A stretch of DNA of 64,000 bases, taken from positions 62,001 through 126,000 of the forward strand of contig NZ_SLVJ01000011.1 in the NCBI RefSeq assembly GCF_004345325.1, in the 5' to 3' direction. Every line of letters begins with the position of its first letter. Position 1 is the first letter of the stretch. Positions 17,480-26,440 of the stretch are shown here, piece after piece. Below the pieces are notes generated by a model, which ran no database searches, was not told the origin of the DNA, and saw only the letters and a list, made by a program, of their open reading frames with translations. A program made the position numbers and the translations under genes. The DNA comes from Acinetobacter calcoaceticus (lineage in GTDB: Bacteria > Pseudomonadota > Gammaproteobacteria > Pseudomonadales > Moraxellaceae).

Positions 17480-18481
17480 CTATTCAGATCCTTTTCCGTT
17501 CCATGCAGCAGTATCGACCTTGGCTGGATTGGGAATCAGTTTTAGGTCATAAAAGGTATCCGCCACGACTTGCTGAGTCTTGAGCACCTCAGGTGTGAGT
17601 AATGACACTTGATTCGGGATCGGTTTTTTACTAATGACTCTGGCTGCTATATCCACATCGAGTCCCGTACTTTGCGCCAATATTTCCGCTGCGGCTTGCG
17701 GATGATCAATAATCCATTGATCCGTTTTATTGAGCACCTCAATCACTTGCAAGGCTTGTTGCGGATGTTGTTGAATAAATTTTGGATAGGCTGAGTAAAA
17801 TGTATATATTGACGGCAAGTTGCTAGAGTCAAACAAGATTTTTGCATTGCCCTGTTTTTCTGTTGCACTGATATACGGTTCCCATACGACCCAAGCATCA
17901 ACGGCTTTCTTGTCCAAGGCCGCACGCGCATCGGCAGGACTTAACCATATTGGTTGAATATCGGCCCAGGTCAGACCGGCTTCTTTTAAAGTTTCAGCTA
18001 AAAAATAATGTGCACTCGATCCTCTGGTCAGGGCGATCCGAGTACCTTTTAAGGCTTGAATGTTGCTCAGTGGACTGTTCGGTGGCACCAATACGGCATG
18101 TGACTGTTTTGCGCCCTGTTCTGAACCTAGGTATTGGAGATTTTTTCCTGCTGAAAGTGCGAAAATAATCGGTGCATCCCCGGTATAACCGAAATCAATT
18201 GCCCCAACCGAAAGCGCTTCTAAGGTTTGTGGTCCTGCAGGAAACTCTTTCCATTCGATTTTGACATTAGGAAACTGCTGTTCAAAGAATTGGTTTTTCT
18301 TGGCAACGATTAACTTTAATGCCGCTTTTTGGTAGCCAATGGATAAGGTGGACAAATTCGTTGTCTCTTGCGGTTTAGCTTCAGGTGCAGTCGGTTTTGA
18401 ACAAGCCCCCAAACCCAGTATGGCAATCGCCACCACAGCAATCGCCAATTTCGGTAAAGTGCTTAAAGTTGATTTATTCAC
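17480..18481 (-). CDS. ABC substrate-binding lipoprotein, SsuA/TauA-like (sulfonate type), orphan
   Basis: The 333-residue protein has a lipoprotein signal ending LGLGAC, so it should be anchored to a membrane by a lipidated Cys. The mature part contains FPAGPQTLEALSVGAIDFGY and SPADARAALDKKAVDAWVVW, motifs of aliphatic sulfonate and taurine binding proteins. No matching permease, ATPase or sulfonate monooxygenase gene lies next to it, so it must work with a transporter encoded elsewhere or have another role. Placement inside the amino-alcohol region could be chance, or could mean the ligand is a small amine or sulfonate such as taurine. Confidence 0.8.
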   Translation of the reverse strand: MNKSTLSTLPKLAIAVVAIAILGLGACSKPTAPEAKPQETTNLSTLSIGYQKAALKLIVAKKNQFFEQQFPNVKIEWKEFPAGPQTLEALSVGAIDFGYTGDAPIIFALSAGKNLQYLGSEQGAKQSHAVLVPPNSPLSNIQALKGTRIALTRGSSAHYFLAETLKEAGLTWADIQPIWLSPADARAALDKKAVDAWVVWEPYISATEKQGNAKILFDSSNLPSIYTFYSAYPKFIQQHPQQALQVIEVLNKTDQWIIDHPQAAAEILAQSTGLDVDIAARVISKKPIPNQVSLLTPEVLKTQQVVADTFYDLKLIPNPAKVDTAAWNGKGSE

Positions 18482-18597
18482 AATGATGTCTTTATTTATA
18501 AGCGTTGCATTGAAAACTAACCCAAGTGAAGCACTTTCAAAAATATCAATTCCAGATAAGTTTTTCTAAAAATGAGGGCTGATCGCTGTCCTATGAA

Positions 18598-18996
18598 TCA
18601 ATCCTCTTCCTCATCTTCAATCACCTCAGTGCGGTGTTGTTGCTGCGGTCTGGATTCGCTCGGTTGGTAGATCTGATTTTGTGGTATTTCTACAGTCCGA
18701 TATTGAGTTTCTGGTGCTGGCACTTGCTCTATGATCTGATCGTGCTGACCTTGAGCGGGCACGACCGTTTCAACCTCAATCCTTTGCTCAACTTGCTCTA
18801 CCGTATCCACCTCTGTTTCCACCGTTTGATACTCAATGTCATATCTTCTGCGTTCTACGGGGTAATATTGCACATGATTACTTGGCAGATATACCACTCC
18901 AGGTTGAATGGCTCTGCTCGGCTCATTTACGCTACACCCCACATTAACGATGCTCAATAACGCCAGTCCGATCGGCATCAATACGACTTTTTTCAC
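18598..18996 (-). CDS. small putative lipoprotein, charged repeats, function unknown
   Basis: The GTG at 18996 has a good AAGGTG ribosome-binding site eight bases upstream and gives a 132-residue protein. It starts with VKKVVLMPIGLALLS and reaches a lipobox-like VNVGC near residue 21. The mature part is rich in Gln, Glu and Val, with repeating phrases such as EVDTVEQVEQRIEVETV, and ends in an acidic run, VIEDEEED. I do not recognise the family. A longer frame from 19044 would put about sixteen extra residues before the signal and is less likely. Confidence 0.6.
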   Translation of the reverse strand: MKKVVLMPIGLALLSIVNVGCSVNEPSRAIQPGVVYLPSNHVQYYPVERRRYDIEYQTVETEVDTVEQVEQRIEVETVVPAQGQHDQIIEQVPAPETQYRTVEIPQNQIYQPSESRPQQQHRTEVIEDEEED

Positions 18997-19184
18997 TGCA
19001 ATCACCTTATGGTCAAACCAGCATCTAAGGGGCTGGTACGGCACAGTATATTTGAATTTTCTGTATTTACTTATTGGTGGTTTTAGTGGTTATTTTAAGG
19101 TTCAGTGATGCCGACCCAATGTTATAAAAATAAAGTGATATATCACCCGTTTACGCGTAGCAAAAACCATGTTTGCTTACAAAA

Positions 19185-19215
19185 AAATCCCCATTCCAGT
19201 GCAGAATAGGGATTT
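19185..19215 (-). terminator. rho-independent terminator of the phospho-lyase gene
   Basis: Read on the minus strand, a near-perfect 12-bp stem (AAATCCC-TATTC against GAAT-GGGGATTT, one mismatch) with a short loop is followed by a run of seven T. It lies about 70 bases after the stop codon of the gene at 19285. Confidence 0.82.
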
Positions 19216-19284
19216 CGGAGTTGTATTCAGGATAAAGCGGAAATCAAATCGACAAGGCGCAGCTTGGGCAGATGAGTATGCTGA

Positions 19285-20628
19285 TTAAGCCCCAAGTTTG
19301 CTGAGGGATTGGTCCAATGCACCGACCAACCAATCAATATCAGAAGCTTGGAAAGCCAAAGGTGGACGTAACTTCAAGACGTTACCATAAGGACCCGCCA
19401 CCGAAGTCAGTACTCGATGGGTATTGCGCAGTTCTTCAATCAAGTTCAGTGCCAGTGCTTTGTCGGGTTGCTTTGTATCACGATCCGTCACCAACTCAAA
19501 TCCGATAAATAGGCCTGCACCGCGTACATCACCGATACGTGGATGACGATCCATGAGCTTGCTCAGCTCGGCTTGCAACTGTGCCCCAACTTTTTTACTG
19601 TGGGCTTGTAGCTGTTCCTCTTGGATCACCTTGAGTACCGCCTGTGCAGCAGCCATCGCCACAGGGTTACCACCAAAGGTATTGAAATAAGGGATATGAT
19701 CACTAAAAGCAGCCAAGACATGGCTTTTCGCCAACAAGCCTGAGACGGGAATACCGTTGCCCATCGGCTTACCTGTGGTAATAATGTCAGGCACTACACC
19801 ATGACGACCAAAGCCCCAAAACGAGTCACCAGTACGGGCAAAGCCGGGTTGGACTTCATCGGCAATAAAGATCCCGCCATTGGCATGCACCACGTCCACA
19901 GCCTTTTGCAGATAACCGACTGGATTCGGCATCACACCATCAGATGAAAAGATCGAATCAGCCAAGAAGCCTGCGAACTTAATCCCCTTGGCATTCATAT
20001 CATCGATTTGTTGTTGAATTTGCTTGGCGAACCATTCACCTAGGTCATCCGTAGCAACGCGATATTGATCTGGTGCTGGAACCAAACGCGTGGTGGCTGG
20101 CAGTGCTTGGCCCGAGCCCAAAGCCGGTGAACAACCTGAAGTCAGATCACTGGTGCCATGATAGGCTTCTTGGGATACGATGATCCCCGTCCCACCACTA
20201 AAGCTTCGTGCAATACGGATCGCCAAATCATTGGCCTCAGAACCGGTACACATATACATGGCACGATCGATTTCTGCTGGTGCGGTCGCCAAGAGTGCTT
20301 CGCTATAATCCAAAATATTTTCATGCAAATAGCGGGTATGGGTATTGAGCATTTGCATTTGCGCATTCACCGCCTCAATCACTGCAGGATGACAATGCCC
20401 AATACTGGCCACATTGTTATACACATCTAGATATTTATTGCCTGCCGCATCCCATAGATACTGCCCTTGCCCTTTCACTAAATGCACCGGGTTTCGGTAA
20501 AACAACCGATAAGACTCACCCAATAATTGCGCACGTTTATCGGTCAGCTTACGCGTATCGGCATCGAGTGCTGCTGCATGCTCTTCGCGGAAACTGTTGG
20601 TATCCATAATTGTTGAACGTGTGACCAT
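19285..20628 (-). CDS. class III PLP enzyme, probable ethanolamine-phosphate phospho-lyase
   Basis: The 447-residue protein has the fold-type I aminotransferase class III pattern: IGHCHPAVIEAVNAQM, CTGSEANDLAIRIARSF, FIADEVQPGFARTG and the PLP lysine near residue 287 in IITTGKPMGNGIPVSGL. The GKPMGNG form, and NTHTRYLHENI early on, resemble ethanolamine-phosphate phospho-lyases (AGXT2L1 type) more than omega-aminotransferases. The reaction would be phosphoethanolamine to acetaldehyde, ammonia and phosphate. The start at 20628 follows a GAGGAGT site; starts at 20649 or 20604 are less likely. The gene is divergent from a DeoR-type regulator. A general aminotransferase remains possible. Confidence 0.72.
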   Translation of the reverse strand: MVTRSTIMDTNSFREEHAAALDADTRKLTDKRAQLLGESYRLFYRNPVHLVKGQGQYLWDAAGNKYLDVYNNVASIGHCHPAVIEAVNAQMQMLNTHTRYLHENILDYSEALLATAPAEIDRAMYMCTGSEANDLAIRIARSFSGGTGIIVSQEAYHGTSDLTSGCSPALGSGQALPATTRLVPAPDQYRVATDDLGEWFAKQIQQQIDDMNAKGIKFAGFLADSIFSSDGVMPNPVGYLQKAVDVVHANGGIFIADEVQPGFARTGDSFWGFGRHGVVPDIITTGKPMGNGIPVSGLLAKSHVLAAFSDHIPYFNTFGGNPVAMAAAQAVLKVIQEEQLQAHSKKVGAQLQAELSKLMDRHPRIGDVRGAGLFIGFELVTDRDTKQPDKALALNLIEELRNTHRVLTSVAGPYGNVLKLRPPLAFQASDIDWLVGALDQSLSKLGA

Positions 20629-20808
20629 CTTTGACTCCTCAGATTTCATCTACCCTGAATGTTGTGAGTTCCTTACCTTATCGATCATAATCTGCTCTTT
20701 TTTAAAAAGCAATAAAATACACAAATACTTTTATTTACACACAAAGATTCACTTTAGCAGCATTTAGAGCTAGTATCCGTCTATTGATTTTGTTCGGAAA
20801 TATCTCTC

Positions 20809-21579
20809 ATGTTGCAGCAAGAACGCTTACATCGTATTCAAGCCCTGTTGAGTCGATTACAACGCCTAAGCACTGAGCGGATCATGACTGAACTCAATAT
20901 TTCACGTGAAACAGCTCGACGTGACATGATTGAATTGGAAGCATTAGGCGTGGCTAGACGCGTGCATGGCGGCTTAGTCACGGTGCAAGATATTGCAGCC
21001 GAAGCACCATTAAATATCCGTACTAGCCAACAGGCCAAGGAAAAACGTGGCATTGCTCGTGCCGCAGTCCAACAACTCAAAGCCGGACAAACTCTGTTTA
21101 TCGATGCGGGTACCACCACCTCGATCCTCGCTGAGGAGTTACGCACCTTGACGGGTTTAACTATTATTACCAATAGTTTGCAGGTGGCATTTAACCTGAG
21201 TATGGCCACTGACAATACGCCATTACAGCATGAGATTATTTTACTCGGTGGCCGTATACAGCAACGCCCTCAGACCCAAGGTGATCTGGTGATTGCAGAG
21301 ATTGAGCGTTACCAAGCCGATATCGCCATGCTCTCGGCAGTGGGTGTATCGGCTGAACACGGCGCAACCAGTTTCTATAGCGAAGAGGCCTGCATTGCAC
21401 AGGCCATGGTTAAACATAGTCATCAATTGATCTTGTTGGCCGATCACAGCAAATTGGATGTGGTCAGTCGGGTACGCTATGCCAAATGCTCAGACATATC
21501 TATGCTGATCACCGACCAAGCCGCTCAAGATCATGTCGATCTTGAACTGTATAGAAAACAGTTTGAGGTGGTGGTTTAG
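20809..21579 (+). CDS. DeoR/GlpR-family transcriptional regulator
   Basis: The 256-residue protein has the N-terminal DeoR helix-turn-helix, with LSTERIMTELNISRETARRD followed by MIELEALGVARRVHGG, and a C-terminal sugar-phosphate-isomerase-like domain with IDAGTTTSILAEEL and SEEACIAQAMVKHS. These domains commonly sense phosphorylated metabolites. Divergent placement from the probable phospho-lyase gene suggests it represses that gene and responds to phosphoethanolamine or a related phosphate ester. Its last four bases overlap the end of the next, convergent gene. Confidence 0.87.
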   Translation: MLQQERLHRIQALLSRLQRLSTERIMTELNISRETARRDMIELEALGVARRVHGGLVTVQDIAAEAPLNIRTSQQAKEKRGIARAAVQQLKAGQTLFIDAGTTTSILAEELRTLTGLTIITNSLQVAFNLSMATDNTPLQHEIILLGGRIQQRPQTQGDLVIAEIERYQADIAMLSAVGVSAEHGATSFYSEEACIAQAMVKHSHQLILLADHSKLDVVSRVRYAKCSDISMLITDQAAQDHVDLELYRKQFEVVV

Positions 21580-21971
21580 GGGCGATGTTGAGCATAATTT
21601 TCTTGCGTCACACCGCCATAACCATAAGCACTCCCCCGACAATCAATCACATGCACATTGCAGTGTTGATGTAAGTTTGAGATATATCGCGTCATCAATT
21701 GAAAAACTTCAAATATATATAATGCTTTCTGCTGTTTGGTACAGGTTTCATCGGTTATGGTGACCTCAACCTTGAATGCATTCTGCTCAAGCGCAGATAG
21801 ATTTTTTAAGTTGATATACCACAGTTCTCGCGGAATAAATTCCAGCAATAACATGGTACGTTGTGGTTCTTTTTCTAAAACCTTGCAGGTTAAATTCATC
21901 AATGCAGCTGAAATTTCTTGTAGATTATATTCTGCTTGAGTTCCAGATAGTTTTAATCGGATCGCTGGCAT
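21576..21971 (-). CDS. tautomerase-superfamily-like protein
   Basis: The 131-residue protein starts MPAIRLKLSGTQ. If Met is removed this exposes Pro-1, the catalytic base of 4-oxalocrotonate tautomerase relatives. Two beta-alpha-beta-like halves are suggested by LLLEFIPRELWYIN in the middle and a C-terminal RGSAYGYGG stretch. It is divergent from a LysR regulator about 96 bases away, which may control it. The substrate is unknown, and the family assignment rests mainly on the N-terminus and size. Confidence 0.6.
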   Translation of the reverse strand: MPAIRLKLSGTQAEYNLQEISAALMNLTCKVLEKEPQRTMLLLEFIPRELWYINLKNLSALEQNAFKVEVTITDETCTKQQKALYIFEVFQLMTRYISNLHQHCNVHVIDCRGSAYGYGGVTQENYAQHRP

Positions 21972-22067
21972 ATCGGTTGCTCCCTAGCTCATCTCTACTA
22001 GCCTAGAGTGCAAAATTGATTTATAAAATCAGGAATAATAAAACTATATTTTCGGGTTTTCCGAACA

Positions 22068-22943
22068 ATGAGATATTTCAATACCACCTTATTGGCCACA
22101 TTTGTAAAGGTTGCTGAGTTAAAAAGTATTACTGCAGCATCAAAGGTACTCCATCTGTCAAACTCTACCATTAGTGAACAACTGACTAAACTTGAAAGTT
22201 TTGTCGGAAAGAGGATTTTACTTAGAAATCACTCAGGTACAGAGCTCACTGCTGCAGGTCATATTCTCTATTTGGAGGCGCAAAAAATTCTGTATTCATG
22301 CACGATTGCGCTAGAAAAAATCCAAGGTGTAGATTATTCAGGTGAAATCCGTTTAGCCATTACAGATTATTTTAAACCCAATGATCTTGCCAAAATTTTA
22401 AAAAAAATTCAGCTTATCTATTCCAATTTAAGATTTCATATCTCCATTCTGAATAGCACTGAAATCGATAAATGTATCAAAAACAATCATTATGATATCG
22501 GGATCACCATGCAAATTGGCTCTAGTATGCCATTAGAAAATTGCATGATGCTAAGTAAAGAGCCGCTAATTTGGGTTAAAGATCCACACACCCATTTAGA
22601 TAAACATACAACTCTGCCATTCATCACGATGACATCTGACTGTAATTTAAAAAAATATGTACTGCGTGAGCTAGATCTTCATCAAGCTGATTATTATATT
22701 GCGCATACAGCGACTGGCGTAGCAGGTATCAGCTCAGCCATAGAAGCGGGCTTAGGCATTTCTTGCCTAAATCAATCCGCAGTCGCGACGCATCTACACA
22801 TCATTTCTGGTGCATTGTGCCTTCCGAAACTGGTAGATGTTGAATTTTATTTACATACGTCGCCATTACAAGTAGAAAATCAGCTCATACTCGGAATCAA
22901 GACATTTTTACTAGAAGAATTTAAAACAACTTCAAACCATTAA
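22068..22943 (+). CDS. LysR-family transcriptional regulator
   Basis: The 291-residue protein has an N-terminal winged helix-turn-helix, KSITAASKVLHLSNSTISEQ followed by LTKLE, and a C-terminal periplasmic-binding-like effector domain. The region is more AT-rich than its neighbours. It is divergent from the tautomerase-like gene, the usual arrangement for a LysR protein and its target. Its last 12 bases overlap the end of the convergent acetyltransferase gene. Confidence 0.87.
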   Translation: MRYFNTTLLATFVKVAELKSITAASKVLHLSNSTISEQLTKLESFVGKRILLRNHSGTELTAAGHILYLEAQKILYSCTIALEKIQGVDYSGEIRLAITDYFKPNDLAKILKKIQLIYSNLRFHISILNSTEIDKCIKNNHYDIGITMQIGSSMPLENCMMLSKEPLIWVKDPHTHLDKHTTLPFITMTSDCNLKKYVLRELDLHQADYYIAHTATGVAGISSAIEAGLGISCLNQSAVATHLHIISGALCLPKLVDVEFYLHTSPLQVENQLILGIKTFLLEEFKTTSNH

Positions 22944-23453
22944 TTCCTTATAGTACAACGCTGTACCCGCATATCCCCCATCTGAATTAAGTGCGAATCC
23001 AGGGATTATGCCGGCGCGTTGGAAATCCATTTTCAGATAAAGTTGTTCTGAAACATCACCCTCACGTGTATCTAAGACCAACAATCTCAGCGCCATCCGC
23101 CTAGAAACGTTTTCAAGCTGCTGCATCAATAAGGTACCGATCCCTTGGGATCTAAAGCTGGATAACACCATGAGTTTTTCAACTTCAGCACGATGCTGAG
23201 CATTGGCCTTAAGCGAAAGGCTCAGTTGTACACTTCCAATCACGGTTTGTCCTTGAAGAGCCAATAGCAGGCATAGACGTTGTTGTTGTAATTTTTGTTG
23301 GATTTCTTCCCAATACTGTTGTGCATCTTGTAATTTTAACGGCGCAATAAAACCCATAGAAGCACCACTGCCCACACTATCAACCAAGAGTTCGATTAGC
23401 CCATCACAGTAAGGTATTAGATGTTCTATTTCAATGATCTGGATATTTTTCAT
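22932..23453 (-). CDS. GNAT-family N-acetyltransferase
   Basis: The ATG at 23453 (MKNIQIIEIEHL) follows an AGGTGA site and gives about 173 residues. The acetyl-CoA binding motif is visible as FRSQGIGTLLMQQLENVSRR (Q/RxxGxG/A type), and VEKLMVLSS precedes it on the expected strand. The acceptor is unknown; relatives act on amino acids, antibiotics or proteins. A longer frame from 23522 lacks a good start. Confidence 0.83.
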   Translation of the reverse strand: MKNIQIIEIEHLIPYCDGLIELLVDSVGSGASMGFIAPLKLQDAQQYWEEIQQKLQQQRLCLLLALQGQTVIGSVQLSLSLKANAQHRAEVEKLMVLSSFRSQGIGTLLMQQLENVSRRMALRLLVLDTREGDVSEQLYLKMDFQRAGIIPGFALNSDGGYAGTALYYKELMV

Positions 23454-23727
23454 AGTCACCTGCAAACAAAATAAAAATTCAACCTGCCCCTTTTCAAAAT
23501 CAAAATACGCCTCCTGCTTCAATACTCAATCTCATGCAAAGACTACACCAAGTTAATTTACACCGCCGCTGATATATGCTTTTTTTAGTGTTTTTATGCG
23601 GATTGGCATGTAATTCGCATTGCTACTAAAAATAACCATTCCAATGACAACCTATTAGCAGGGCCTAAGCGACTATCCACGCATCTAGTGGAATGTCCTT
23701 GGCACCAAGGCGGAGACCTGATTATCA

Positions 23728-25566
23728 ATGCGTACGCTTTTGCTCAATCGTGATTTAACCGATATTAAACAACGCCCTTTTCCAACTAAAATAGCGATAC
23801 ATACCCTACTCACTCTTGCAGTATTAACCACTTCAACTTTGAGCAGCCTTGCGACATCTGCTGCGGATCCCAACAAAGTTTTACGCACCTATATCCCTGC
23901 CGCTGAAACTGGATTTGACCCAGTTGCGACAGGGGATCTGTATTCGAGCATGATTCAGACCTCATTTTTCGAAACCCTCTATAGCTATGACTATCTAGCA
24001 GCGCCTGCCAAATTAATCCCCCTCACCGCCGCAGCAATGCCAGAAATTAGTGCAGATGGCCTGACATACACCATTCGGATTAAAAAGGGGATTTACTTTA
24101 ATGATGACCCAGTATTTAAGGGCAAAAAGCGCGAACTCAGCGCCTATGATTATGCCTATTCTTTTAAGCGTATTTTAGATCCAAATTTGCATTCGCGTAG
24201 TACTTGGATGCTCGAAAACAAGTTCCAAGGCTTATCCAAACTGGTCGATGAGGCTAAAAAGACCGGACGTTTTAATTATGATGCTGCTGTAGCGGGGATA
24301 CAGACACCTGATCGTTATACCTTGGTGCTGCGCCTCACTCAACCAGACTTTAACCTTGCCATGATGCTGGCGCATACCCCAACCTCGGCAGTGGCTAGAG
24401 AAGTTATTGAAAAATATAAAGACAATCGTGGCTACGTGATGGGGCGTCCTATCGGTACTGGCGCTTATGAATTAACCAAATGGGTGCCTGGATCGCGCAT
24501 GATCCTCACCGCAAGGCCAGATTATCGTGGTTATATTTGGAACTTTAAAGCCGGTGCAGATCCTGAGGACAAAAAAATCGTAGCACAAATGCAGGGCAAA
24601 AAAATGCCCCAAATCGGTGTGGTCGACATCCAAGTCATTGATGAGTACCAATCGCAATGGTTGGCCTTTAAACAAAAACAATTGGACTGGGTTGAACTCA
24701 ACGGGGACATCGCCAGTATGGTGATTAAAAATGGCAAATTGAATGCTGATATCGCCAAAACGGGTGCCTACCTATCACATAGTGTCGATCCCGAGATAAT
24801 GTATACCTTTTGGAATGGACCAGACTCGGTCATCGGAGGAACGAGTAAAGAAAAAGTGGCATTACGGCGGGCGATTGCGATGGCATTTTCCAAACAAAAT
24901 TACATCGAAGTGGTGATGAATGGCAATGCGGTGGCAGCCAACTTTCTCGCCCCACAAGGTGTGGTGGGCTATGATCCTCATTATAAAAGCAGCATTCCCT
25001 ATTCAGTGCCTGCAGCAAATTTACTCCTCGACCAATTTAATTATAAGAAAGGCAGCGATGGTTATCGTCGCCAACCCAATGGCCAAGCCTTGACCATTGA
25101 ATACACCATGACTCCGCGTTCGGATGATCTGAAATCGGCTGAGTTTTGGAAACGTACTTTTGATCAGATTGGAATTCGTTTCAAAACCCAGACCATGCAA
25201 TTTCCAGATTATTTGAAGGCACAAAAGCAGTGCAAGGTGCAGATGGGCATGCAACGCTGGATCGCCGATTATCCAGATGCGGATAATTTTTTCCAGCTGT
25301 TTTATAGCAAAAATATTAGTTCTTCTAATATAGGTTGCGTCACCATCCCGCAATTTGATGCGCTCTATGAACGCTCTCGTAGCTTGCCCAATGGTGCTGA
25401 GCGTGATGCCTTATATCAAAAAATGACGCGCTTAACCGAGGCCTATACCGCCATTACTCCAATACTTTCACGCTATAACAACACCGTGGTACAACCTTAC
25501 GTCATCGGATTTAAAGCACATCCGATTTTAAAAACACCGTGGTTGTATGTGGATCTAAAAAAATAG
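23728..25566 (+). CDS. peptide-type ABC substrate-binding protein (SBP_bac_5), copy 1
   Basis: The 612-residue protein starts with a long N-terminal region and a signal peptide ending near TSAADPNKV, so it should be periplasmic. It belongs to the large DppA/OppA/YejA-type family; AAETGFDPV, ISADGLTYTIRIKKGIYF and YDYAYSFKRILDP are typical. It is very similar along its whole length to the protein encoded at 31355-33268 (roughly two thirds identical by eye), including the paired cysteines around GMQRWIADYPDADNFF. No permease gene follows it directly. It converges on a tonB-exbB-exbD-exbD set. Its probable partner is the transporter encoded at 33298-37031. Confidence 0.9.
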   Translation: MRTLLLNRDLTDIKQRPFPTKIAIHTLLTLAVLTTSTLSSLATSAADPNKVLRTYIPAAETGFDPVATGDLYSSMIQTSFFETLYSYDYLAAPAKLIPLTAAAMPEISADGLTYTIRIKKGIYFNDDPVFKGKKRELSAYDYAYSFKRILDPNLHSRSTWMLENKFQGLSKLVDEAKKTGRFNYDAAVAGIQTPDRYTLVLRLTQPDFNLAMMLAHTPTSAVAREVIEKYKDNRGYVMGRPIGTGAYELTKWVPGSRMILTARPDYRGYIWNFKAGADPEDKKIVAQMQGKKMPQIGVVDIQVIDEYQSQWLAFKQKQLDWVELNGDIASMVIKNGKLNADIAKTGAYLSHSVDPEIMYTFWNGPDSVIGGTSKEKVALRRAIAMAFSKQNYIEVVMNGNAVAANFLAPQGVVGYDPHYKSSIPYSVPAANLLLDQFNYKKGSDGYRRQPNGQALTIEYTMTPRSDDLKSAEFWKRTFDQIGIRFKTQTMQFPDYLKAQKQCKVQMGMQRWIADYPDADNFFQLFYSKNISSSNIGCVTIPQFDALYERSRSLPNGAERDALYQKMTRLTEAYTAITPILSRYNNTVVQPYVIGFKAHPILKTPWLYVDLKK

Positions 25567-25574
25567 CCACTTGC

Positions 25575-25604
25575 GGATTGTCTAACCCTGCGGCTGGACA
25601 ATCC
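25575..25604. terminator. hairpin between convergent SBP and exbD genes
   Basis: GGATTGTC (25575-25582) and GACAATCC (25597-25604) are perfect 8-bp arms around a 14-base loop. The hairpin overlaps the last codons of the exbD gene. No T tract is seen, so a terminator role is inferred from its position between convergent genes. Confidence 0.4.
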
Positions 25605-25992
25605 CCATATTTTTGACCCCTAAGCGTTGAGCAGCAGCCATGACCATGACCAGATCTTTATACGCAGTTTGGCTCTCTGGTCGAATTTGGACTTGATCCT
25701 GCTCGGTTTTTGCAGCGACCAATTTCAAACGCTGCTCAAGTTCAGCACTATCTTGCAGTCGTTCTGAATTCCACAATATGCCGCCATCGGACTGAATCGA
25801 AATTTGAACCACTTCAGGCGGTTGATCCGTCATTGTTTGCGCTTGAGTGGGCATGTTGATATTCACTGCATCATTTTGAATGGGTATGGTAATAATAAAC
25901 ATAATGATCAGGACCAACATGACATCGATCAAAGGGGTCATGTTCACTTCGAGCATGACCTCTTCTTGTTTTGGGGCTGAGTTCATGGTCAT
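25582..25992 (-). CDS. exbD: ExbD-type biopolymer transport protein, second copy
   Basis: This 136-residue protein has one N-terminal membrane helix with the conserved proton-path aspartate in NMTPLIDVMLVLIIMFIITI, and a periplasmic domain. ExbD works with ExbB to energise TonB. It is the last gene of a tonB-exbB-exbD-exbD operon; two different ExbD proteins in one operon are seen in several Gram-negative TonB systems. It starts nine bases after the previous exbD stop codon. Confidence 0.9.
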   Translation of the reverse strand: MTMNSAPKQEEVMLEVNMTPLIDVMLVLIIMFIITIPIQNDAVNINMPTQAQTMTDQPPEVVQISIQSDGGILWNSERLQDSAELEQRLKLVAAKTEQDQVQIRPESQTAYKDLVMVMAAAQRLGVKNMGIVQPQG

Positions 25993-26001
25993 GTCAATCT
26001 C

Positions 26002-26436
26002 CTAAGACCCTGCACCACGTGCTGCAGGTTGGGTAATAAATGCAACTTTAGCGATACCTGCTTGTTGCACAGTTGAAATTACATCACCTATAGATTCAAA
26101 AGCGGTCTGCTGATCACCATGAATATGCACTTCGAGTTTGGGGTTGTGTATCGCCGCTTGCTTGAGTTTGGACAACAATTGGGCTTGATTACTCAGCTGT
26201 TGTTCATTCCAAAACATTTCGCCTTTTGAATTTACCGCCAAGGTAATATTGTTGATCTGCGCTTCGTAGCGTTGATTGCGCTCCTCTGGCAATTTCACGG
26301 CAATGGTCTGTGTGACCACGGGGATGGTGATTAAAAATATAATCAGTAATACCAGCATGACATCGACCAAAGGCGTGGTATTAATCACACTGATGACTTC
26401 TTCCTCATCACTTTCAGAACCGATCTGTATACCCAT
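26002..26436 (-). CDS. exbD: ExbD-type biopolymer transport protein, first copy
   Basis: The 144-residue protein has an acidic N-terminus (GSESDEEEV), one membrane helix with the key aspartate in NTTPLVDVMLVLLIIFLITI, and a periplasmic domain ending AFITQPAARGAGS. It shares the fold but only moderate sequence with the following ExbD, so the two may pair as a heterodimer. It starts four bases after the exbB stop codon. Confidence 0.9.
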   Translation of the reverse strand: MGIQIGSESDEEEVISVINTTPLVDVMLVLLIIFLITIPVVTQTIAVKLPEERNQRYEAQINNITLAVNSKGEMFWNEQQLSNQAQLLSKLKQAAIHNPKLEVHIHGDQQTAFESIGDVISTVQQAGIAKVAFITQPAARGAGS

Positions 26437-26440
26437 CTGG

